Below, in pieces: positions 46,521-55,959 of a stretch of 64,000 bases of DNA. Positions within the stretch are counted from its first letter, which is position 1. Each line of letters starts with the position of its first letter. Both the position numbers and the translations under genes were made by a program. The notes beneath the pieces were generated by a model. It made no database searches, was not told where the DNA came from, and saw only the letters and a list, made by a program, of their open reading frames with translations. Source of the stretch: DATKBT01 sp035546295 (lineage in GTDB: Bacteria > Acidobacteriota > Thermoanaerobaculia > Multivoradales > Multivoraceae); the NCBI GenBank assembly GCA_035546295.1, contig DATKBT010000149.1, positions 1 through 64,000 on the forward strand, written 5' to 3'.

Positions 46521-47623
46521 TCGACAACATCAAGAACGCGATGCCCCAGCTCTTCGAGTACCTGCCACTCCACCCCGAGCAGGCCTCGAGCGTGTCTCTG
46601 CCGGTGGACATCCTGTACTTCGTGTGGATGGCGCTGTCGCTCTTCTTCTCACTGCTGATCGCGGCCGCCGCGATCTTCATGATGGTCCACTACCGCCGGC
46701 GGGCGCCGGGTCAGGTGGGGGCGCCGGAGACTCACGCTCCGGTCGTCGAGGCGCTGTCGATCACCATCCCCTTCGCGATCGCGATGGCGATGTTCGTCTG
46801 GGGCGCAAAGCTCTACGTCGACCTCAGGCGCCCGCCCGAGAACGCGGTCGAGTACTTCGCTTTCGGCAAGCAGTGGATGTGGAAGTTCCAGCACCCCAAC
46901 GGCCTGCGGCAGATCAATCACCTGACGGTGCCGCGCGACACGCCGATCCGGATCACGATGACCTCCGAGGACGTCATCCACTCGTTCTTCGTGCCCGCCT
47001 TTCGGGTCAAGCAGGACGTGGTGCCCGGCCGCTACACGACGGTCTGGTTCACGGCGACCGAGACCGGCGAGTACCACCTGTTCTGCGCCGAGTACTGCGG
47101 CACCGAGCACTCCCTGATGAAGGGCACGGTGACCGTGCTGGAGCGTGAGGAGTACGAGGCGTGGCTGCGTCGCGAGAGCGACCCTGCGACCGCGACCCCG
47201 GCGTCGACCGGCGAGGAGCTGTTCACCTCGCTCGCCTGCGTGACCTGTCACGAGGAGTCGGACACCACGCGAGGCCCGGCGCTTCATGGCCTGTTCGGCA
47301 GCGAGATCCGGCTCGCCTCCGGCGCGACGATCGAGGCCGACGAGAGCTACCTGCGGCAGTCGATCCTCGAGCCGATGGCCGACATCCGCGCCGGCTACCA
47401 GCCGCTGATGCCCACCTTCGCGGGTCAGGTCAGCGAGCAGCAGCTCGCCGACCTGGTCCGCTACCTGAAGACACTGGGCGCGCAGCGCGCGAGCGTCGAG
47501 CACCCGAGGCCCGAGAACGCCACCCCGCAACACGGCTCCCCGGACCGAGTGGAAGAGACGAGATCAGAACCGACCCGAGGGCGACAGGCACCCGCTCCGG
47601 CCGCCGGCGCGAGCGGAGGTTGA
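46517..47623 (+). CDS. coxB: Cytochrome c oxidase subunit II with fused cytochrome c (caa3 type)
   Basis: 368 residues. Two membrane helices (about 33-54 and 74-95) lead to a cupredoxin domain with the CuA ligands in EDVIHSFFVP and CAEYCGTEHSLM. A cytochrome c domain follows with haem site CVTCHEESD (about residue 239) and Met ligand candidate LMPTFAG. The fused cytochrome lets electrons enter without a soluble carrier, fitting direct transfer from ACIII. The GTG start overlaps the SCO stop. A disordered Pro/Arg tail follows the cytochrome domain. Confidence 0.95.
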   Translation: MIDNIKNAMPQLFEYLPLHPEQASSVSLPVDILYFVWMALSLFFSLLIAAAAIFMMVHYRRRAPGQVGAPETHAPVVEALSITIPFAIAMAMFVWGAKLYVDLRRPPENAVEYFAFGKQWMWKFQHPNGLRQINHLTVPRDTPIRITMTSEDVIHSFFVPAFRVKQDVVPGRYTTVWFTATETGEYHLFCAEYCGTEHSLMKGTVTVLEREEYEAWLRRESDPATATPASTGEELFTSLACVTCHEESDTTRGPALHGLFGSEIRLASGATIEADESYLRQSILEPMADIRAGYQPLMPTFAGQVSEQQLADLVRYLKTLGAQRASVEHPRPENATPQHGSPDRVEETRSEPTRGRQAPAPAAGASGG

Positions 47624-47627
47624 GACC

Positions 47628-49296
<1,669 letters not shown>

Positions 49297-49304
<8 letters not shown>

Positions 49305-50052
49305 CGCGACGCACGCCGCCGCCCCGCCGGGACACGGCGCGCACGCCCACGGGCACGCGCCCAACCTGGCGCACCACTTCCACGACTACGAGCAGCAGCG
49401 CGAGGCCTCGTTCTTCGGGATGTGGCTGTTCGTGGCGCAGGAGATCATGTTCTTCGGTGGCCTGTTCACCGTGTACCTGGTCTACCGCATGCGCAACACG
49501 CTCGACTTCGCGATCGCCTCGAGCGAGCTCGACGTCGCGTGGGGAGGCCTCAACACCGGGGTCCTCATCGTCAGCTCGTTCACGATGGCGATGGCGGTGC
49601 GAGCGGCGCAGCAGGGGAAGCGCAATCCGCTGGTTCTGTTCCTGATCGTGACGCTGCTGCTGGGCGCCGTCTTCGTCGGGATCAAGTACATCGAGTACTC
49701 GACCAAGTTCGAGCACCATCTGTTCCCGGGCTTCGAGAGCTTCCGCTTCGATCCCCCCCCGGGGGTGATCGAGGCCTACGGGCTCACCCCCGAGCGTCTC
49801 GAGGTGATGAACCAGCGGGCGCGCATCTTCTTCTCGGTCTACTTCGCGATGACCGGCCTGCACGCGCTGCACATGCTGATCGGGATGGGGCTGATCGTCT
49901 GGCTGCTGTTCCCCGCGTGGAAGGGCAGGTTCAACCGCGACTACCACAACCCGATCGAGTGCTTCGGCCTCTACTGGCACTTCGTCGATCTGGTCTGGAT
50001 CTTCCTCTTCCCGCTGCTCTACCTGCTCGGGCGACACGTGCACGGAGTGTGA
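49297..50052 (+). CDS. coxC: Cytochrome c oxidase subunit III (caa3 operon)
   Basis: 251 residues, five membrane segments with a His-rich N-terminus. Family features are FGMWLFVAQEIMFFGGLF, IKYIEYSTKFEHHLFPG, TGLHALHMLIGM and WHFVDLVWIFLFPLLYLLG. About 40 residues between helices (SFRFDPPPGVIEAYGLTPERL) form an insertion absent from the copy at 26302. The TTG start lies within the end of coxA. Confidence 0.93.
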
Positions 50053-50055
50053 GCG

Positions 50056-50400
50056 ATGGCCGAGGTCCACATTTCACCCGTCCGTACCTACGCGACGATC
50101 CTCGGCGCGCTGCTGGTCCTCACCGGCGTCACCGTGTGGGTCGCCTTCTACGATCTCGGTCCGCTCAACGACGTCGTCGCGCTGGGGATCGCCGTGATCA
50201 AGGCGACCCTGGTCGTCCTGTTCTTCATGCACGTCAAGTACGCCGGCCGACTGGTCAAGCTGACGGTGGTCGGCGGCTTTTTCTGGCTGCTGATCCTGTT
50301 CGGCCTTACGGTGATCGACTACGTGACGCGCGGGGACATCGTCCTCGATCCGCCGCCCGTGATCAACCCCATCGCCTTCGAGACCGAGGGGGGGGCGTAG
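50056..50400 (+). CDS. Cytochrome c oxidase subunit IV (caa3 operon)
   Basis: 114 residues, three membrane segments with the COX4 pattern VRTYATILGALLVLTGVTV and AVIKATLVVLFFMHVKYAG, then a third helix and a short acidic tail. It carries no cofactor. It starts 3 bp after coxC and is the last gene of the ACIII-caa3 transcription unit; about 200 bp without an obvious gene or strong hairpin follow. Confidence 0.9.
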   Translation: MAEVHISPVRTYATILGALLVLTGVTVWVAFYDLGPLNDVVALGIAVIKATLVVLFFMHVKYAGRLVKLTVVGGFFWLLILFGLTVIDYVTRGDIVLDPPPVINPIAFETEGGA

Positions 50401-50599
50401 GAGGGGGCGATCTGGGGCCGTGTCGGGCGGAGCCTCGTGACGGTGAGCAGCACCACCGCTCGACGCCGGTCGACCGATGGCGGTGCGGCAGGCAGAACGG
50501 CGTTAGGCTCGATGAACGTCCCCCGAGGCGGCCTTCGCCGTCCTCGACCGCCCCTCCGGCCCGACGAGACGCCGCCGGGCCGAGGAGAGCGGCCGAGAA

Positions 50600-53500
50600 A
50601 TGGGGCGCAGGATGCATCGACGTGACGATCCCCGGCGATCGGCGGGAGGCCGACCTCGCCACCGAGCTGCTCGGTCGAGCGCTGGAGCTCCGGAAGCGGA
50701 GCGCGAGGAGTTCGTGCGTCGCGAGTGCGCGGGCGACTCTGGGCTCCACGAGCGGGTCGCCCGGCTGTTGCACGACGCGATGGCCTACGATCCCTTGTTC
50801 GACGACGGCATCCTGGGAGGCGAGCTGGTCCGCGAGCTGGCGGCGAGTGAGCCGCGGGAGCTCGGCCCGGGGAGCGTCCTGGGACGCTACGAAATCGTCG
50901 ATCGCATCGGCTCGGGGGGCATGGGCGTGGTCTTTCGCGCTCGGGACCCGCAGCTCGACCGGCCGGTGGCGCTCAAGGTCCTCTCGGCCTCGTTGCACGC
51001 CAACGCCGAACGCTTCACACGGGAGGCCAGGGCGGCGTCCGCGCTCAACCATCCCCACATCGCGACCGTCTACGAGCTCGGGGAGGACGACGGCCGAGCT
51101 TTCATCGCGATGGAGCTGGTCGACGGGCCGAGCCTCCACGCACGGGCACGTCAGGGCCCCATTCCGCTCGAGGAGGTCATCCGGATCGGGGCCCAGGTGG
51201 CGGATGCGCTGGCGGCCGCGCACGTCCGGGGGATCGTGCACCGGGACCTCAAGCCGGGCAACGTCGTGCTGTGCCCGGAGCGGGGAGTCAAGCTGGTCGA
51301 CTTCGGTCTCGCCAAGCGCGCGACCGGGGGCGGCGCGGCCGATCGGTCGGGGGGGCCGTTGACCTCGGCCGGGATGGTGCTGGGGACCGTCACCTATATG
51401 TCGCCCGAACAGGCGGGCGGGCTGGCGATCGACTTCCGCAGCGACCACTTCTCGCTCGGGACGATGCTCTACGAGCTGGTGACCGGGCACCATCCCTTCC
51501 GCGGCGTAAGCCACGTGGAGACTCTCGCCGCCATCCTCCGCGACACCCCGCAGGCGCTGCGGGAGCTGGCGCCGCGGGCTCCGCACTGGCTCGAGCGGGT
51601 GATCCACCGCTGTCTTGCCAAGGATCCGCAGGCGCGCTTCGCCACCACCGCCGAGCTGGCGCGGGCGCTCGCTCAGCGGGGGGTGGTGGCGGGCTCCGTG
51701 CCCGCCAGCGGATCCCCGCGCGAGTGCAGGGGTTGCGAGCGCACGATCGGCGCCGAGCATCGCTTCTGCCCCTACTGCGGCTTCCCGCAGGGCGCGGTGT
51801 GCGGCGCCTGCGGTCAACGACTCGAGGCCGGCGCCGCCTTCTGCTCGGGCTGCGGCGCGGAGGTCGACGTCCGTGTCGAGGAGGCGACGACGGCGTCGCG
51901 GGGGCCGAAGAGCGAAGCCTCCCGGGCCTCGCGCTCGCTGTCGGGGGAGCGCCGGCTGGCGTCGGTCGTGGCCTCGCGGCTGGACGGGTACTCGACCCTG
52001 GCCGACGAGCTCGACCCGGAGCGGCGGCGCGAGCTGCTCAGGGGGTTCGAGGCCGAGGCGCGCGCGATCGCCGACGAGGAGAGCGGTCTGCTCCTGCGTT
52101 TCGAGGGAGGCGAGCTGCTGATGGTCTTCGGCCTCGCCGGTGCGCGCGAGGACGATGCGCAAAGAGCGATCCGGGCGGCGGAGCGCCTGCACCGCGCCCT
52201 CGGGCGAAGCCGGCAATGCGGCCGCGCCAGGACCGCCTCCGCGGCGTCGAGGGCCGAGCTGAGGCTGTGCACCGGGATCTACAGCGGGATGGTGATCAGC
52301 GAGCCGGCGGATCGGGGCGAGCTCCAGGTCACGGGTCCCGCGGTGCAGGCCGCCGAGCACCTCGCCCGCCGAGCGACCGCCGGCGAGCTGCGGGTCAGCT
52401 CGGAGACGCGGCGCCTCAGCGAAGGCTCGGGGTTCCGGAGCATCGGGCTCACGGGCGCCCGCAGATCGGGTGAGAGCTCGGGTCTCTCGGCCTTCGCCGG
52501 TCGCAGGCGCGAGCTCGCGACGCTGCTCGAGGCAGCCAGCGCGCTGGGGCGCGGGGAGGGGCGGTTCGTCGAGGTGATCGGCGAGGCCGGGTCGGGGAAG
52601 ACCCGGCTGCTGCACGAGCTCCGGCGCGAGGGCGACTGGAGCGGCTGCAAGCTGGTGGAAGCGCGTTGCCAGTCGTACGGCGCCGCCTCGCCCTACCTTC
52701 CGTTGGTCGAGGTGCTGCGCAGGCTGATGGACCTCGACGACGAGGCTTCGCAGGAGCAGCAGATGGAGGCGGTCAAGGAGGCGGTCGCCGACTTCGGCGC
52801 CGACCTGGAGCCCTACGTGCCGCTCTACGTCCATCTGCTGTCGCCCTCCGAGAACGACGACGGGCTGCCGCGGTACCTGGATCGCAAGCACCTGAGACAC
52901 ACGCTGCAGGCCGCGCTCGTCGGGCTGGTGACCCTGGCCGCCTCCCGGCGTCCCACGATGATCCTGCTCGAGGACTGGCACTGGGTCGACGAGGCGTCGC
53001 ACGAGGTGGTTCGTCAGCTCGCCGAGCTCACCTCGTCCCATGCGCTGACCGTCGTCGTCACCCGCCGGCCCGACGCTCCGCTCTCGTGGCCGCCGCTCGC
53101 CTCTCCTTCGACGATCTCGCTCTCGCCGATCGACCTGGAGTGCGCCGAGCAGATCGTGCGCTCGGTCCTCGGCAACGCCGCCCTCGATCGCGAGATCGCG
53201 GTCGCCCTGCACCAGCGCTCCGGCGGCAACCCCTTCTTCCTCGAGGAGCTGTGCCGTTCGTTGAAGGAGGAGCGACGGCTCGAGGAGAGCGGCGGCCGAA
53301 TGAGGTTGCGCGGCGCCATCGAGTCGCTCGAGCTGCCGGCGACCGTCCATGCTCTGCTGCGCGCGCGCCTCGACCGGGTGACGGGCGTCGCGCGCGACGT
53401 GCTCCGCCGGGCGGCCGTGATCGGTCGTGAGTTCGGCGCCGACGTGCTCGCGGCGACGCTCGGCGAGGTCGATCTCGACGCGGCGCTCGGGGTCCTGCGC

Positions 53501-55570
53501 GCGCGAGGCCTGATCCGACAGCTGCGGATCTTCCCGTACCCCGAGTACACCTTCCAGCACATCCTGGTGCAGGAGGCCGCCTACGAGAGCCTGCTGCGGC
53601 ACCAGCGGGTCAGCCTGCACGGCCAGGTGGGGCGGGCGATCGAGCGGGTGCACGCCGGGCGGCTCGAGGAGCATCTCGAGCGACTCGCGCACCACTTCGC
53701 CCAGGCCGAATCGTGGTCGAAGGCCGTGCACTACGGGCGCCGCGCCGCGCGCCGCGCTGGCGATCTCAGTCACTTCGCCGAGGCGATGTCGATGATCGAC
53801 CGATCGCTCGAGTGGCTGGAGTGGTGCCCGGAGGGGGACGAGTCGCGCAGCGAGCGGATCGGCCTGCTGCTCGACAAGGAGCGGCTGTGCGAGACCCTCG
53901 GGTGGCGCGACGAGCAGGTCCGTCTGATCGAGGAGCTGCTCGCGATCCTGGTGCCGCGGGGGGACTCGGCGGAGCTGGTCGACGTGCTGATCCGCAAGGG
54001 AGAGCTGGAGGCGCAGCTCGCCAAGTACCAGAGCGGCGCCACCGTCCTGCTCGAGGCGCGCGACACCAGCCGCCGACTGGGTGACCTGCTCAGGGAGCGC
54101 AACTCCCTGCGCGGGCTCTCGTTCCTGCGCTGGCACGAGCAGCGCCTCGAGGAAGTGGTCGAGCTGCTGCGCGAGGCTCTGGAGCTCGATCGCCGGCTCG
54201 GGGACCAGCGGGCGGAGGTGCAGGAGCTGGCCAACATCGGGACGACGCTGCGCCGGCTGAACAGGCCCCGGGAGGCGTTGACCGTTCTGCACGAGGCGCA
54301 GGAGCTCAACCAGGAGGTCAAGGACGCGCTGCGCGAGACCAACATCCTCTACATGCTGAGCTGGGTCTATCGCTCCCTGGGAGACGACGAGCGGGCGCGC
54401 GAGTGCCTGATTCCGGAGGAGGGTCCGGGCGACGAGAGCGCGATCGAGCGCCCGTACCAGATGATCGCGCTGGCCAGCCTGGCCCTCGAGCACGGCCAGG
54501 TCGACGAGTCCCTCGAGTTCCTGCGTCAGAGCATCGAGAGCTGCCGAGCATCGCGCTACCGCGCCGGGCTCGCGCATTCGTTGCGCTCGCTCGCCGAGAC
54601 CTTGATCCGGCTGGGACGCTCTCAGGAGGCGCTCGAGGCCGGCCTCGAAGGGGCCGAGCTCTTCGCCCAGCTCGGCGAGAGCTCCAACGAGCTTCGACTG
54701 CGGGCGATGTGCGCACCGCTGCTCGACAGCCAGGGCCGATCGGAGGCGCTCCAGTCGTGGCAGCGGGTGATGGAGCTGAGTGCGACGATCGGCAGGCCCG
54801 ACCTCGAGATCGAGGGGCTCCTCGGATGCGCCCGCAACCTGCCGGCGCGCGACGAGCTCGACGCCGCCCGGGAGCTCCTGTTGCGCGCGCTCTCGCTCTG
54901 CGAGCTCGATCCCGGCGCGCAGGCCGCGAACGCGGGCGAGCAGCCCTCCGTGAGCGCGCGGGCGGAGGGTGAGCGCGTCGGCGGAGAGCGCCCATGGCAG
55001 GAGGCCCGCAGCCCGGGCTCGAGGGACGCCGGCGCGCTACGGGGGGAGGTGCTCAACAACCTCGGCATCGTCGAATGGCGCCTCGGGAGCTACGAGAACG
55101 CGCTCGACCGCTATCGGCAGGCTCTGGAGCACTTCCAGAGCCGCGGCGATCACGCGCACGAGGGGCTGATGCTCAACAGCATCGGGGCGACCCTGCGACA
55201 GCTCGGACGGCCGGAGGAGGCCGCCGCCATCCTGCTGCGGGCCGAATCGGTGCATCGCGAGAGCGGCGAGGAGCTGCTGCGTGGCCACGCGAGCGCTCTG
55301 CTGGGCGACATCGAGCGCGACGCCGGCAGGCTCGAAGAGGCGCATCGCTGGTACGAACAGTCGCTCGACATCCGCCGTGCGATCGGCGATCTAGGGGGAG
55401 AGGCCTGGATGCACCTGCGCCTCGCCGAGGTCGCCGCCGGTCTCGGCTCGCGGGAACGGGCGGCGGCGAGCCTGTCGAGCGCCGCGGCCCTCGGTCTGAG
55501 GCTCGAAGATGAGAGAATCGGCGCGGAGTGTTCCCGGCTCGAGAGGGCGGTAGGAGAAAGCGATGCCTAG
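50600..55570 (+). CDS. Ser/Thr kinase fused to a pseudo-cyclase, STAND ATPase and TPR repeats
   Basis: About 1656 residues. The kinase domain has GSGGMG (near 104), the ALK lysine, HRDLKPGN (near 214) and DFG, so it looks active. Two zinc ribbons (about 376-425) follow. Then comes a class III nucleotide-cyclase-like domain (about 455-620) in which the metal-binding Asp positions are replaced (ASRLDGYS, EGGELLMVFG), so it is probably non-catalytic. A STAND-type ATPase has Walker A GEAGSGKTRLL (near 662) and Walker B MILLEDWHWVD. From about 1070 there are many TPR helices. The N-terminus is in doubt: residues matching the usual kinase leader (ELLGRALEL, then PEAEREEFVRRECAGD) are split between two frames near 50690, as if one C were missing; the leader would begin at GTG 50622. 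It probably signals to unknown partners; no target is evident. Confidence 0.88.
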   Translation: MGRRMHRRDDPRRSAGGRPRHRAARSSAGAPEAEREEFVRRECAGDSGLHERVARLLHDAMAYDPLFDDGILGGELVRELAASEPRELGPGSVLGRYEIVDRIGSGGMGVVFRARDPQLDRPVALKVLSASLHANAERFTREARAASALNHPHIATVYELGEDDGRAFIAMELVDGPSLHARARQGPIPLEEVIRIGAQVADALAAAHVRGIVHRDLKPGNVVLCPERGVKLVDFGLAKRATGGGAADRSGGPLTSAGMVLGTVTYMSPEQAGGLAIDFRSDHFSLGTMLYELVTGHHPFRGVSHVETLAAILRDTPQALRELAPRAPHWLERVIHRCLAKDPQARFATTAELARALAQRGVVAGSVPASGSPRECRGCERTIGAEHRFCPYCGFPQGAVCGACGQRLEAGAAFCSGCGAEVDVRVEEATTASRGPKSEASRASRSLSGERRLASVVASRLDGYSTLADELDPERRRELLRGFEAEARAIADEESGLLLRFEGGELLMVFGLAGAREDDAQRAIRAAERLHRALGRSRQCGRARTASAASRAELRLCTGIYSGMVISEPADRGELQVTGPAVQAAEHLARRATAGELRVSSETRRLSEGSGFRSIGLTGARRSGESSGLSAFAGRRRELATLLEAASALGRGEGRFVEVIGEAGSGKTRLLHELRREGDWSGCKLVEARCQSYGAASPYLPLVEVLRRLMDLDDEASQEQQMEAVKEAVADFGADLEPYVPLYVHLLSPSENDDGLPRYLDRKHLRHTLQAALVGLVTLAASRRPTMILLEDWHWVDEASHEVVRQLAELTSSHALTVVVTRRPDAPLSWPPLASPSTISLSPIDLECAEQIVRSVLGNAALDREIAVALHQRSGGNPFFLEELCRSLKEERRLEESGGRMRLRGAIESLELPATVHALLRARLDRVTGVARDVLRRAAVIGREFGADVLAATLGEVDLDAALGVLRARGLIRQLRIFPYPEYTFQHILVQEAAYESLLRHQRVSLHGQVGRAIERVHAGRLEEHLERLAHHFAQAESWSKAVHYGRRAARRAGDLSHFAEAMSMIDRSLEWLEWCPEGDESRSERIGLLLDKERLCETLGWRDEQVRLIEELLAILVPRGDSAELVDVLIRKGELEAQLAKYQSGATVLLEARDTSRRLGDLLRERNSLRGLSFLRWHEQRLEEVVELLREALELDRRLGDQRAEVQELANIGTTLRRLNRPREALTVLHEAQELNQEVKDALRETNILYMLSWVYRSLGDDERARECLIPEEGPGDESAIERPYQMIALASLALEHGQVDESLEFLRQSIESCRASRYRAGLAHSLRSLAETLIRLGRSQEALEAGLEGAELFAQLGESSNELRLRAMCAPLLDSQGRSEALQSWQRVMELSATIGRPDLEIEGLLGCARNLPARDELDAARELLLRALSLCELDPGAQAANAGEQPSVSARAEGERVGGERPWQEARSPGSRDAGALRGEVLNNLGIVEWRLGSYENALDRYRQALEHFQSRGDHAHEGLMLNSIGATLRQLGRPEEAAAILLRAESVHRESGEELLRGHASALLGDIERDAGRLEEAHRWYEQSLDIRRAIGDLGGEAWMHLRLAEVAAGLGSRERAAASLSSAAALGLRLEDERIGAECSRLERAVGESDA

Positions 55571-55829
55571 ATACCTGATCGAACGTGACGTCGGTCGACT
55601 GACTCGCCAGGAGCTCGATGACGCGGCGGCCCGATCGATCGCTGTGCTCGGCGAGATGTCGGGGATCACCTGGATCAAGAGCCACGTCTCCGCCGCCGAC
55701 GGCAAGATCTTCTGCGAGTACGAGGCCGCCGACGAGGAGAAGATCCTCGAGCACGCCCGGCGTGCGGGTCTGCCCGCCAACAGGATCACCACGATCGAGC
55801 TGAGCATCAGCCCCGACATGTTCCAGTAG
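55563..55829 (+). CDS. DUF4242-family small protein
   Basis: 88 residues: MPRYLIERDVGRLTRQELDD, then WIKSHVSAADGKIFCEYEA and a C-terminal IELSISPDMF. This matches the DUF4242 fold, a ferredoxin-like dimer; one studied member binds nickel. It overlaps the kinase gene by 8 bp, so it is translated with it and may be functionally linked to it. The metal or ligand here is unknown. Confidence 0.82.
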   Translation: MPRYLIERDVGRLTRQELDDAAARSIAVLGEMSGITWIKSHVSAADGKIFCEYEAADEEKILEHARRAGLPANRITTIELSISPDMFQ

Positions 55830-55916
55830 GGAAAAGGGGCGGAGCGCTCGCTCTGGCGCTTCGGCGTCGCTGCCCGCCACGGGTGCAGCGGCGTGGACAC
55901 GACGGGCTGGGTGAAG

Positions 55917-55939
55917 GGAGGCGCCTCTGGTGCGCCTCC
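55917..55939. terminator. Bidirectional terminator hairpin
   Basis: Perfect 8-bp stem GGAGGCGC, 7-nt loop, GCGCCTCC, between the convergent DUF4242 and M14 peptidase genes (130-bp gap). Strong GC stem without a T-tract. Confidence 0.6.
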
Positions 55940-55959
55940 GTTGCTCCAGCCGAGCCCCG

